Shown here: piece by piece, positions 18,248 to 28,190 of the stretch
How positions within the stretch are numbered: the stretch's first letter is position 1
Layout: every line of letters begins with the position of its first letter
NCBI RefSeq assembly: GCF_014356525.2
Contig: NC_052509.1
Coordinates: 30,274,436-30,338,435 of the forward strand
Origin: Nilaparvata lugens
Taxonomy: Eukaryota; Arthropoda; Insecta; Hemiptera; Delphacidae
Length of the DNA: 64,000 nucleotides
Reading direction: 5' to 3'
The notes under the pieces: model-generated
Told to the model about the DNA's origin: nothing
Seen by the model: only the letters and a program-made list of their open reading frames with translations
Database searches by the model: none
Translations under genes and position numbers: made by a program

Positions 18248-20739
18248 CCAAGGGAACGCAGACTACGTGGTGTGAATTCCAGTGTGGTCCGCCATCATAT
18301 TAGCATTGAGGATCCCGAGGAAATCAACATTGAGAATGTGCTCGAGAGGTCAAAACGTCACGTTTTTGAGATAATTAGGGAACACGTGGCACAGTATGAT
18401 GGGATTGTGAAATGATTCATTGTGTTAAATGTTTTATTGTACAGATTAGTGGTGCTGGATAGTGGGGTTTGTGAGTCTGTCTCATCTCTCGTCAATCTTG
18501 GTAGTTACTAAATGTGCACTGAGTTACTTCATAGCACTTAATGTGCTTGAGTATTATGAAGATTTCAATGATCATTTCATGTTGGCCATAAGAAAAATCC
18601 TGTCATCTTTTGAGAACTTTGTTCGACATGGCAGTGGTTGGGTGTTGAAGAAAATTGACTCACTGGATGTGAACGTGATTAAATTTAATCCAATATTCAC
18701 ATCCAGTTTCATTCAAACTCCCCAGTTTCTTAAAAACAAACATTGTATTATAAATGTCAAAAATCTGTCTGATGAAAAATGCTTTTTATGGTCAGTCCTT
18801 GCATATTTCCTTCAGAAACCAAAGGACTCACACTTGAGTGTAAAGTATTTGAGCGAGTTTGCTCACACACTTAATACATGAGGTGTAAATTTTCCAGTGA
18901 CTACACAGGATATTAAGAAATTTGAAATTCTGAATCCGGATATTGCAATTCATGTCATCGCATATGACAACAAAAAGTTTTTCCCTCACCGCACGAGCAT
19001 TTTCCGCACTCGTTAACACCAAATTAATCTTTCAATGTTGAAAGCTGATGCAGGGAAAATGCATCTTTGTTTAATTAATACCGCGAATGGGAAAAATGGA
19101 TTATCACGCCTTCTCTCTCACCTTTCAAAACACCACATTCAAGTACATGTTTGTAATTTCTGTTCTCATAGATTTACATCGAACAAATCTAAAAAATTGT
19201 GATGGGAAAGCAAATTAGATGAAACATGAGCAGCTTTGTTCCAAGTTTGAATCACAGCGTGTTTCATATCCTGAATGCGGAGACACAATTAAATTTAAGA
19301 AACTAGGCGCAACGTTGAAGAAAAAGTATACATTCTATGTGGATTTAGAAACTTATGTTGTTAATATCGATAATAATGATGATGATGAATCTGAATCTGA
19401 TGAAATTACTCATAGCTATACAAAAAAAACAGCGCAACTTATTCCCTGTGGGTATTGTTTTGTTGTTATCGATGCGAACAGTTTATACTCAGAGGCCATG
19501 AGTCGAAACTTACATGTTGGAAATTTCAAATTCCTCACAGAGGAAGAAATTTCCAAGCTTGATTTCGCGAATTTGGACAGAAATTCAGAAACTGGATATG
19601 TAATAGAATGTGATCTAAAGTATCCGAAAGAGTTACATGATAAGCATGCCAGCTTCCCACTCGTGCCTCTCCACCAAACACCTCCACACGAATTGCTGTC
19701 AAACTATCAAACAAATGAGAACGGTCAAACTGAAACCAAAAAGCTCATGAACACACTTTTTGACCATAAAAAGTACATTGTCCACTACCTCAATTCAAAA
19801 ATCTACCTTCAGCTCGGTTTGCAATTAATGAAAGTACATTGCTTGATTAGCTTTTCCCAATCTCCCTGGCTGAGAAGCTATATTGATTTCAATATCCGCA
19901 ATAGACAGACTGCGAAAAATAAATTTGAAGTATCTTTCTTCAAGGCCTGTTGTGATTTGATTTTTGGCAAGACTATACAATCAGTTCGCAAACATATCAA
20001 TGTTGAAATTATCACAGACAAAAAGTGATTAGATAAGTACATTTCAAATCCGTTATGCAAACACTGGCAAATAATTAGTCCGAACGTGATCGCGGTTTTC
20101 TCTCGTAAGTTGGAACTAAAAATGAACAAGCCTATCTATTCCAGGTTTTCCGTACTAGAGTTGAGTAAATTCCATATGTACGATTTTTTCTATTGTAAAT
20201 TGCAAAAAATTATACCGTGGGATCGCATAGAACTCTGTATGACCGATACCGATAGTTTTATTTCAAATGTAAAAGTAGAGGATGTGTATCAGTTGATTGA
20301 AGAAAATTTGAACCTTTTCGACACTAGTAACTACCCTCCTTACCACCTCTGCTTTTCCATGGAGAGAAATAAAGTTTTAGGAAAGTTCAAGGACAAGACA
20401 GCCTCAAAGCCTATCAGTCAATTTATAGGGCTTCGATCTAAACTTTACTCCTATTTAGTATGTAATGAGAATGAAGAACCTGTAAATAAATGGGTAGCAA
20501 AGGGTGTACAGAGCAGAGTGAAATGTAGAAAACTTAATTTTAATTTATACAAGAAATCGCTGATTGAACGTTGTGAACACATTGAAAAATTCAATATGAT
20601 GAGATCCTATAATCACAGCATGTATCAGATTGAATGTGTAAAAATCTGCTTGAGTCCTCATGATAACAAGAGAAACATTGCAGAGAACAGCGTGGACACT
20701 TTGCCTTTTGGACATCATAGAGTGCCGACAACACTCTGA
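18245..20739 (+). pseudogene. Protein-primed family-B DNA polymerase of element B (broken and internally deleted)
   Basis: The replicative enzyme of Polintons. 18245-18415 is an N-terminal piece (MPRERRLRGVNSS...) ended by TGA. 18462-18881 contains SGWVLKKIDSLDVNVIKF and INVKNLSDEKCFLWSVLAYF, typical of the N-terminal region, with an in-frame TGA at 18879-18881. 19219-20739 is one frame with a single TGA at 20026-20028. It holds exonuclease motif FYVDLETYV (near 19338), polymerase motif A-like DANSLYSEAM (near 19473), motif B-like IFGKTIQSVRKH (near 19965) and the catalytic MTDTDSF (near 20240). The exonuclease domain runs directly into motif A, so several hundred bases between them are lost in frame. 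Not functional. Confidence 0.85.
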
Positions 20740-20887
20740 CTGATTGCTCAGTATGTCCCATGACAATCATCCAGAACAGTAATTTTGATTTCCTGTTGTA
20801 AATATGAATATTATTAGATCTAAGATAGCATTACAACTCCATAATGTGCCACGTGTCAACTATCCCACTCGCAAAATGAGTTGAAAA

Positions 20888-21750
20888 GTGAAAAAGACAA
20901 GCCTTCAAGCTGATCTCATTGAGATGAGCAGTCTATCACGTTTTAATAAAGGTTATAGGTATATCTTAGTTGTTATTAATTGTTTTTCAAAATTCGCATA
21001 TTGTGTACCATTAAAAGACAAGTCAAGTCAATCAGTATTTGATGCACTTGAACCAATTATTTCTGAAACTAAGGGAGTTAAGTTGTTCCAATCAGATCAG
21101 GGAACAGAATTCTTTAATTGAAAAGTTTAAGCGTTATTAGATAGATACAGTATTAAACATTACCATGTTTTTAGTGATAAGAAAGCTTCCATAGTTGAAA
21201 GGTTTAATAGAACAATTGAAGCAAAAATTTATAGATATTTAACTGAACATGGAACCAAAAACTGGATAAGCAATCTAGACAGTTTGGTTCGAAATTATAA
21301 CACACACTTCAATTAGAATGAAACCTGAGGATGTCCGCAATGTTCATGTTCCAATGTCTTTGAATTCTGCATTCAATAGACGATATAGATTGAAAAATTC
21401 AAAACCAAAGTTTAAGCTAGGAGATATTGTACGAATCTCAAAGAAAAGGGTTTCCTTGGATAAATATTATAACATAAATTGTAGCACAAAGTATTTTGTG
21501 ATTCATTCTATATTCCCTTCTCAACCTGTAACGTACAGCTTGCGAGATCTAAACAGAGAAGTAGTTAGTGGTAGGTTTTATGGAGAAGAAATTAGAGAAA
21601 ACACAATTAAACGAATTGGAGAGACAAGTATATCTGATTGAAAAAATATTAAAACGTGATAAAAAAGGATTGCTTGTTAAGTGGATTGGATTTCCAACAT
21701 CCAGTTATATTAGTAGAAGTCAACTATTAGATGAAAAATATGTATTGTAA
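20888..21750 (+). pseudogene. Polinton integrase with C-terminal chromodomain (broken)
   Basis: A retrovirus-type DDE integrase. First Asp in LQADLIEM (near 20910), second in LFQSDQGTEFFN (near 21095), Glu in SIVERFNRTI (near 21195). In-frame stops occur at 21119-21121 and a few codons later, then a frame change near 21310 leads to 21318-21641 (basic linker, LGDIVRISKKR). A last frame change near 21570 leads to the chromodomain (YLIEKILKRDKKGLLVKWIG, 21625-21700). It inserts element DNA and in Polintons makes 6-bp target duplications. All three catalytic residues are present but the gene is inactive. It lies 148 bases after the polymerase. Confidence 0.85.
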
Positions 21751-21914
21751 TATCATGTTGTAATACATTGCATTTACTGTAAATGTCACGAACATTTGGT
21801 GTGAATATGATAAGTCTTTATCAAAAATGCTTCTCAGTTTCATTTCAATCTGTAATTTCATTCTCGTAATTTGCTTTAGAAAATCTTTGAGCATGCGATA
21901 GATAAGGAGAAGCA

Positions 21915-21926
21915 GGGCTATAAAAC
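21915..21926 (+). promoter_or_regulatory. Candidate TATA box upstream of the ATPase gene
   Basis: GCTATAAAACAG at 21915-21926 lies about 300 bases before the ATPase start. No consensus TCAGT initiator is found at the expected +1, so this is weaker than the element A promoters. Confidence 0.3.
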
Positions 21927-22057
21927 AGGGTGCGGGAGAGAAAGCGCAGATATTTCTATCCTGTGTTGTTTGCATTCTCGTAAAGAGGGAGAGGGAGAGA
22001 GAGGGAATGATATATTGAAGTGAGAAACTTCTAGCAGTTTGCCAGTGCATTGCTGTA

Positions 22058-22158
22058 AAAGGGAGAGTGAGAGCCAGCACGTGTCGACTGCATTCCGATG
22101 TCATAACACATACACACCCACACTCTGAGAGCCATGTGGTGGCTCACACTCTCCCTTT
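22058..22158. repeat. Imperfect inverted repeat (hairpin) upstream of the ATPase
   Basis: Arms 22058-22083 (AAAGGGAGAGTGAGAGCC...) and 22133-22158 (...GGCTCACACTCTCCCTTT) of 26 bp pair with about three mismatches across a 49-base loop. It lies in the gene-free leader between integrase and ATPase. Confidence 0.7.
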
Positions 22159-22229
22159 GATAACAACATTGATAACTTATGAAAAATGATTAGCTCCTTA
22201 TCAGATCACACTCTGTACATGTGTCTAAC

Positions 22230-22868
22230 ATGAGTAATATCCCAATAGTTAATTTTGACAAGATTATAAGACAGAAAGAAATCCCAGCAAGGTGTAAAAA
22301 CAGTAAGTTGTTACCTCATAATGCAAGGATCCTTATAATGGGGTCTTCGGGGTGTGGCAAGACCAATTTGCTATTTAATTCAATTTTTTCAAAGGAACGG
22401 TTGAGATTTAAAACTATATACTTACATACCAAGAGTGAGTATCAAGATACATATATTTTTTTAAAAAACGTTTTTTCCAACATGAAGGATATTGAATTTC
22501 ATATAAACAATAATTCTGAATCTAAACCACATCCAAACAGAATATCAGAATATTCTTTAGTTATATTTGACAATTTACAACTTAATCATGTACCTCAAAT
22601 AAGAGAATATTTTACTATGGGCCGACATCGTAATATTGACACAGCATATCTAATTCAGAGTTATGAAGCTACGCAGAAACATTTCACTAGGGACAATGCA
22701 AATATGATTATAATCTCCAAGATGGATTTATTGAGTCTCAAATTGATTCACAGAGATTGTGTTTTAGGAGATATTACTTATAAAGATTTCAGTGAACTCT
22801 GCCATAAATTTTGGAATCGTAAACTTCATAATTTTGTAACTATTATGAGCGAGTGCAGAATTAATTAA
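22230..22868 (+). CDS. A32-like (FtsK/HerA) genome-packaging ATPase of element B
   Basis: The ATG at 22230 is preferred over a GTG at 22221; 212 residues, stop at 22866-22868, no breaks. Walker A is ILIMGSSGCGKTNLL near residues 34-48; Walker B is LVIFDNLQ near residues 110-117, with Asn after the Asp. Length matches the small packaging ATPases of Polintons and related double-jelly-roll viruses, which pump DNA into capsids. It is the only intact core gene of element B, so it may have decayed more slowly by chance or been kept for helper-type use; I cannot tell. Confidence 0.85.
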   Translation: MSNIPIVNFDKIIRQKEIPARCKNSKLLPHNARILIMGSSGCGKTNLLFNSIFSKERLRFKTIYLHTKSEYQDTYIFLKNVFSNMKDIEFHINNNSESKPHPNRISEYSLVIFDNLQLNHVPQIREYFTMGRHRNIDTAYLIQSYEATQKHFTRDNANMIIISKMDLLSLKLIHRDCVLGDITYKDFSELCHKFWNRKLHNFVTIMSECRIN

Positions 22869-22931
22869 GTACTTAGTTAAGTACTTAAGTACTTACTTAA
22901 GCGAGTACTTAATTAATTAATTAATTAAGTA
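22861..22931. repeat. Palindromic AAGTACTT/TTAATTAA cluster after the ATPase
   Basis: Repeated copies of the self-complementary AAGTACTT and TTAATTAA begin inside the last ATPase codons. It could fold back on itself and may serve as a terminator or processing signal, but no function is established. Confidence 0.6.
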
Positions 22932-22989
22932 CCAAGATTCACTAGATACGTTTCTTACCGTTCAGTAGAGATTAATTCTTTGTACAGTC

Positions 22990-23372
22990 ATGTTGTCTAA
23001 AACATGCAGGGGAAAAATAAATAGCAAGAACGTCAGTTTAATCGATAAATTAAGAAATTGAGAAGAGTAATCAGTGACAAGCATAAAAGCTTACTTAATT
23101 TTGAAAAACGATCAGAGGAATACAATAGGAAAACGCTCTCACCATTGATGGAGCCCATAATCGAACTGGGAAAAACCAAATCTAGTTTCCACTCTAATCA
23201 TGGTTTTACACCAAAAAAGGAAGAAGTAAAAGAGGAATAAGAGAGTATGGAGATTGATGATGAGGAGGAGGAGGAGGAGGAGCCGAGTATGGGAGTTCAA
23301 CAGAGAATCTTTTAAGCTCAACTAAATTTGAAAACAGTTTACTTGGTTCTAGTAAAAACAATGACGTGTTGG
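22990..23372 (+). pseudogene. N-terminal half of a structural-type protein of element B, split by element C
   Basis: Coding resemblance starts near 22990 (MLSKTC...). It is interrupted by stops near 23057, runs 23058-23240 in one frame (DKHKSLLNFEKRSEEYN...), passes a stop, and continues with an acidic EEEEEEE stretch to the element C junction at 23373. The protein resumes at 41062. Homologous layout to the element C protein supports a minor virion or PLA2-associated structural protein, but no PLA2 motif survives in this copy. Confidence 0.5.
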
Positions 23373-23378
23373 CACAAT
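23373..23378. other. Left target-site duplication of element C
   Basis: CACAAT here and TACAAT at 41056-41061 flank element C. Five of six bases agree; a 6-bp duplication is the Polinton signature. Confidence 0.55.
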
Positions 23379-23389
23379 AGTATTATAAA

Positions 23390-23429
23390 AAGGCAGGTTC
23401 TGGGACACAAGTGTCCCAGAACCCGCCTT
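23390..23429. repeat. Hairpin at the left tip of element C
   Basis: A 19-bp stem (23390-23408 with 23411-23429, one mismatch) and a 2-base loop, only 11 bases from the end. The right tip has a shorter related hairpin (GGTGGGTT/AGAACCTGCC). Confidence 0.75.
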
Positions 23430-23642
23430 AACCTCAAGGTCACCCAGGTCTACCAAACCTAACCTCAAGGTTACCCAAGTTGACCAAACCTAACCTCAAG
23501 GTCACAAAAGTTGATCAGACCTAACCTAAGAAAAAAAATAATAATAATAATAAAAGAAGGGAAAAAATTAAAAACAAAAAAAAAACACATAGAATCAGGA
23601 ATAAATGGAAAATAAATCACTGGAGATCTTTAACTGAGGGGC

Positions 23643-23650
23643 TATAAAAG
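23643..23650 (+). promoter_or_regulatory. TATA box inside the left TIR
   Basis: TATAAAAG sits in a conserved block (GGAGTTGTTCTGCAAGGAG follows). The right-TIR copy reads TATAAGAG at the equivalent place. No consensus initiator is clear. It would direct transcription inward from the TIR. Confidence 0.35.
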
Positions 23651-23992
23651 GAGTTGTTCTGCAAGGAGTGGGACATTGTGACTTGTGCAGTTGTACCGCC
23701 AGTACATGTGTGTGATTTTCGTGTAGTAATGAGATCACACCAGATGAATATGTCCATGGTAGACCTACTAGATCAAGATGTCCATGAGAGACTCTAGATC
23801 AACATGGCCATGCTGCTCTAGAGATCAAAATGGCATTGAAGATAGATATTTTCAACGACTCCCACTCCACCTCCTCCGTGTTCAGACATGACTTATTCAA
23901 CATGGACATTCTCAATGACCCTTACTCCTCCTGTCACATGGACCATCATGTCTGTATGCCATAAATGGGTCGTCCACTCAGTGGTCAGTGAG

Positions 23993-24085
23993 TCAGTTCA
24001 GTTACTGATCAGTCACTGTTCAGTTACTGTTCAGTCACTGTTCAGTCACTGTTCAGTCACTGTTCAGTCACTGTTTAATCACTGA
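23993..24085 (+). repeat. Minisatellite, 10-11-bp CAGTCACTGTT unit
   Basis: About seven near-perfect copies of CACTGTTCAGT in the left TIR. A related array in the right TIR spans about 40395-40520. The copies are too regular to be coding. Confidence 0.8.
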
Positions 24086-24344
24086 TCACTCACTGATCAC
24101 TCACTGTTCACTCTCTTCCTCTCTCACTATCTGTCAATCTCTCACTCTCATCCCTACAGTGGGAACATTATTGAGATGTATAGGCATAGTTGAGAGATGA
24201 CGTCATACAGACTTGTTGGAACAGGAAGTGGATGCTGATAATGACCGGTGGGCATGGCCATTGGTCATGTGACTGGGGAGGTGGAGTGGGGTCGTTGAAA
24301 CAGCCTTCGTTGAAAGCATAGCAAGGTGATTTCTTACCTATATG

Positions 24345-24625
24345 AACTCTGAACACTCTGAACTCTGAACTCAGGGCTCTGAACTCTGAACTTGTGGCTC
24401 TGAACTCTGAACTTGGGGCTCTGAACTCTGAACTCGGGGCTCTGAACTCTGAACTCGGGGCTCAGGACTCTGAACTTGGGGCTCTGAACTCTGAACTTGG
24501 AGCTCTGAACTCTGTACCCTGGACTTTGAACTCTGGACTTCTGGACTCTGGACTCTAGACTTTTGGACTCTGGACTCTGGACCCTGGACTTTGGACTCTG
24601 GACTTCTGGACTCTGGACTCTAGAC
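24345..24625. repeat. Minisatellite, CTCTGAACTCTGAACTTGGGG-like units
   Basis: Repeats of TCTGAACTCTGAAC with (C/T)GGGGC or TGGACTC variants. The right-TIR counterpart (about 39985-40175, complement) has fewer units. The apparent minus-strand peptide is a repeat translation. Confidence 0.8.
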
Positions 24626-24994
24626 AACTACTCAAGTTAGTACTACAACTCCTGCTAGCACTACAACTCCCGCTAGGACTACTCCAACTAGTACTGCTGC
24701 TACTACAACTCCTTATTAGTTCCCATTCCTACTGTACCTAGCCTAACCAAACCAAACCTAATCAAACCTAACCTTTTCTAACCGAACCAAACCAAACCCA
24801 ACCCAACCTATCCTAACATTCCTTAACCTATCATACCATTTCAGAACCTAACCAATCATTGCTTTGTTGAAGATGGCTGAGAGCAATATCTAATGGAGTC
24901 ATCACAGTGATGATGGGTCCTGCTTCAGCCATTAGGAGCCGCCTAACACAAATAATCTAGGGGTCGGCTCATTTGTCAGTCAGCTACTCATCTC

Positions 24995-25300
24995 GCTGCA
25001 GCCACCAGTCACCCCAAGCCGCCAGTCATCCAACCGCCGCCACCAGTCACCCCATCACCGCCACCAGTCACCCCACAACCGCTGCCAGTCATCAAACCAC
25101 TGCCACCAGTCACCCCACCACCACCACCAGTCATCCAACTGCCGGCAGTCACCCCACCACCACCAGTCATCCAGCCGCCACAAATCAACCAACCACCGCC
25201 AATCATCCAACCACCGCCACCAGTCATCCAACTGCTGCCACCAGACACCCCACCGCCACTGGTCGTCCCACCGATGGCTGCCATCCCGCCACCAACAGTT
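24995..25300. repeat. Minisatellite, CCACCAGTCACCCCACCGCC-like units
   Basis: C-rich repeat of about 15-27 bp periods in the left TIR. The right-TIR complement is at about 39330-39620, with different unit numbers. Frames through it encode Ser/His/Thr/Pro or Gly/Trp repeats with no domain. Confidence 0.8.
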
Positions 25301-25699
25301 GACCCGCTGCGGCTGGCAATCGTCCTTCCAGCTGAGGTCAGGATAGCTTCAAGTTGGAGTGGCCCTTCATATATAGGGGACTCTGGCTCGGGATGATCAT
25401 GCAGGACCTGTCACTCTGCATGGTCATGGAGACCTCTATCACATCAGATTAATGTGTCCATGGTGGACCTGCTGGATCAGGATGTCCATGGGAGGCTCTG
25501 GATCAGCATGACCGTGCTGCTCTGGATCAGGGTGGCATTGAAGATGGATATTTTCAGCGACTCCCACTTCGCCTCCTCCGTGTTAGGTCATTTAGCATGG
25601 GCATTCTCAATGACCCTACCTCCTCCTGTCACATGGACCATGCTCACCAGTGTTCAGCTTGTCTGTGGCAGGATGGCAGGGTCATCCACTCAGTGGTCA

Positions 25700-25880
25700 G
25701 TCAGTCAGTTCAATTACTGATCAGTCAGTCAGTTCAATTACTGTTCAGTCACTGTTCATTCACTGTTCAGTCACTGTTCAGTCACTGTTCAATTACTGAT
25801 CAGTTACTGTTCAGTCACTGTTCAGTCACTGTTCAGTCACTGTTCAGTCACTGTTCAGTCACTGTTCAGTCAGTGACACT
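25700..25880 (+). repeat. Inner 10-mer minisatellite of the left TIR
   Basis: GTTCAGTCACT units with occasional ATTACTGATCAGT variants, at the inner border of the TIR. The counterpart in the right TIR spans about 38670-38910 and is longer. Confidence 0.8.
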
Positions 25881-25896
25881 CTGAATGTACTTATAG

Positions 25897-26632
25897 CTAA
25901 ACTATATCTAAGGTGACGGTAGGTAATAAGTAAACAGTTTGAAATACAATTAGCTCTTTATCAATCAATTCATCATCCATTTCATTGAAAAGTTTACTAC
26001 AAGCAGGTATATCTCTGTTCCAAAATCCAAGTTGTTCATCATATTGAGTGTGCAAAAAAGTGATGTATCCATGATGTTTCTCCTTGGTCCATGTCAAGCA
26101 GGTGATGTCCCAGGTAGTAGACTCCTTCTCCAGCACTAGTCCTTGGCAAGTCCTCTATGTTGATGTCTGATAGTCTTCGGATGATATTCAGTGATACCTC
26201 TAGAGCACTGTTTCAGATAGAGACAATACCCTGTCATTGTTGTTGAATCACCTCACAACCTCTTCCCTTCAGGTAATTGATGCTCCTTCGAGTCAAAAGT
26301 ATAGGTGTAGTAGTATTTCTCACCACAACATCATCCTCCTCCTCCTCTTTCTCTTTCACCTCCTCCTCTTCCTCTTCCTCTTCCACCTCTACCTCATCGT
26401 TCTCCTCCATATCAGTTTCCTCTTCCTCATCTTCTACATGATCCTCATCCTTCATCAGATCAAATGGGGAGATTGATGTTGAATTTTTCTCACCATAGTC
26501 ACCCCACTTCGAGAATAGGAGTACCATCTTCTCTATTGTTCCAGATACACAGTTGATCCACAAAATTTCTGTTCTCCACAGATGATTCCAGCACAATGAT
26601 TCTAATCTGCTATGTATCCAATATATAGCCAT
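25897..26632 (-). pseudogene. Unknown acidic protein of element C (frameshifted)
   Basis: The first frame starts with ATG at 26632 and runs to 26234. It has an N-terminal aromatic segment (MAIYWIHSRLESLCWNHLW), a very acidic stretch of mixed Glu/Asp/Val around residues 65-105 and a basic tail. Further coding-like sequence (25897-26136: DITCLTWTKEKHHG...GFWNRDIPACSKLF) is in a different frame. I do not recognise it. It reads in the same direction as the PLA2-type gene and lies downstream of it. Confidence 0.35.
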
Positions 26633-26699
26633 ATTTATACAGCATTATGATTTTGATTGTACCTCAATATATTACCTAGTGTCTAAGGTGTTGCTGTTC

Positions 26700-26806
26700 T
26701 CTGCTTTCTCAAGTAAAGACCTTTACTGACCTTTGATCTCTACTGTCTCAAGTAAAGACCTGTACCAACCTTTGGTTTCTGATGTCTCAAGTAAAGACCT
26801 CTATCT
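26700..26806 (+). repeat. Three tandem units of CTCAAGTAAAGACCT
   Basis: Three copies of a roughly 45-bp unit containing TCTCAAGTAAAGACCT at the 3' side of the PLA2-type gene. Confidence 0.75.
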
Positions 26807-27545
26807 CCTTCCACTGATTTTTTCTTTGATGGTTGAATCTTTTGTTTCTTCCCTTCTCAGCCACCCTGCTGACTCCCTCCAGTGATCTTTTCATACCTCC
26901 CCCAAATTTTGCCTTAGCCTTCATGATGTTGGTGACTGCTAGTGCTGCAGCTTTTTCCAACACCCCTGCATCTTCAGATCTCACTCTGTTCCAGGCTCTC
27001 TCTGACAAGATGCTGTCTGCTACTGCTCTGCTCGCTGTATCACCACTCTTGGAATAGGCAATATCATGCTCCTTGCAAGTCTGATCAAGTTTGTTGATTC
27101 CTGGATCACCATGTGCTAATCGCTTCTGAAGTTTTGTTCCTGGTCCACAGTATTGATAGCCAGGGATATGAAGTTCAACTGGTAGAATGTCGATTGCCTC
27201 ATTAACTATTGTACCAGCAGCTCTCTTGATAGCTGACAGAACACCTCTTCCTCTATAGATCTTCTGACTTTTCTCCTTATGAAAATCATGCCTTGGAGCA
27301 ATAGATCCTCTCCCAGTCACTTGTCTCTCAGAATGTCTTTGACCACCATCTCTGCTATCATCCAAAAGGCGTTTGATTGTATTCTTATACTTGGCTTTGT
27401 TGTAGTTAACAATCTCACCTCTTGGATCATTGTTCTGTCTGTGCACACTGGTCCAGTTCAATATTTCTCCATAGACCTGTCTGTCAGCGGGTTCAACTGA
27501 TACACGATTTGGATTCTTCTTGAAAATCAACTCACAAATTCCCAA
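26787..27545 (-). pseudogene. PLA2-domain structural protein of element C, C-terminal part
   Basis: 252 residues. A parvovirus-VP1-type secreted phospholipase A2 domain lies near residues 118-190. ELHIPGYQYCGPGTKL is the calcium-binding loop (YCGPG), and LDQTCKEHDIAYSKS carries the catalytic His-Asp pair (HD) and Tyr. An AW motif and a basic, glycine-containing tail (KFGGGMKR) follow. In parvoviruses this domain acts on lipid membranes during cell entry; in Polinton-like elements the protein is presumed a minor virion component. The N-terminal part lies at 37638-37958, separated by the LTR insertion. On the two sides the reading frames are in phase through the CTGT duplication. The catalytic residues look intact, but the gene is interrupted. 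Confidence 0.8.
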
Positions 27546-27550
27546 TGTAG

Positions 27551-27554
27551 CTGT
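27551..27554. other. Target-site duplication CTGT (left copy)
   Basis: CTGT directly precedes the left LTR and is repeated at 37634-37637 after the right LTR. Four bp is typical of Ty3/Gypsy integrases. Confidence 0.85.
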
Positions 27555-28170
27555 TGTAATGGGGTATTTAAATTTGTAATTTATTGGGGTTATATTATGT
27601 AGGGTATTGTGATGGTATTATAAGGTTGTGAGAACAACCCTAGACATTATGGTAACAATTTATAATAGGGGAATCGCTTGGCTTGCGAGAGGTTAAATTG
27701 ATCTAACTTTATAACTCATGAGAAAGTAAAATAATAACTTATTATTTTAGAATAATAAACAAAACAGTTATATTTTGGAGAACTAAGTAATCGATTTAAT
27801 CAAATTGTAACTCAAAATGAAACTGGAAACTTAAATAAAAATAATATTGAGAAAACTTTTTAAACAAACAATAGAATAATTACAGGATTTGCCTTCAATA
27901 AAAAAGATGAATAATATATAATAATAAAATTGATAATATTAGCTCACTGAACTCACTGAACCAGGAAAATGGTGTCTCGGAAAAGAAGGGTATAGCCGGG
28001 CCCGATTATCTGCAGTAGATAGCTCCATGTCCCGTCCTCGTAACCGACTGACGAGAGCCTCTCATTTTTTTCATAATTTTACTTGTCATGAATTTTCACC
28101 ATTGTCAACAATTTATCTATTCATTGTGAAAATTCATGACAAATAATAAAAATTATGTAGTTCTATTACA
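27555..28170 (-). repeat. 3' LTR
   Basis: 616 bp. About 430 bp on its right side are nearly identical to the other LTR, but the left 135 bp differ except for the first 20 bases. A 17-bp perfect inverted repeat (28083-28099 with 28126-28142) lies in U3. Confidence 0.9.
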
Positions 28171-28190
28171 TCCCCTGGTCCCCCTAAACT
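28171..28190 (-). other. Polypurine tract
   Basis: On the minus strand a purine-rich AGGGGGACCAGGGGA directly precedes the 3' LTR. It is the expected primer for plus-strand DNA synthesis. Confidence 0.7.

Larger units (their letters stand above)
23379..25885 (+). repeat. Left TIR of element C
   Basis: Matches the complement of about 38660-41055 with scattered differences and differing repeat counts. From the tip inward: terminal hairpin; CCTAACCTCAAGGTCACC-type repeats; a 5'-UTR-like segment with a TATA box; a 10-mer array; a CTCTGAACTCTGAAC array; a ccaccagtcacccc array; a second 10-mer array. Apparent ORFs here are by-products of the repeats. Confidence 0.85.

Noticed and set aside
24334..24627. 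97-codon minus-strand frame of RVQSPE-type repeats
   Set aside because: It is the translation of the CTCTGAACTCTGAAC minisatellite in the TIR. No domain, and the right-TIR copy has a different unit number.
24973..25302. Frames rich in Ser/His/Thr/Pro (and Gly/Trp on the other strand), also at 39166-39643
   Set aside because: They are by-products of the C-rich minisatellite. Both strands are open, which indicates repeat composition rather than coding.
26787..27545. Integrated parvovirus (densovirus) as the source of the PLA2 gene
   Set aside because: No NS1 helicase is present. The N-terminal region resembles the Polinton-type structural protein, and the flanks have Polinton-like AGTA tips with 2.4-kb TIRs.
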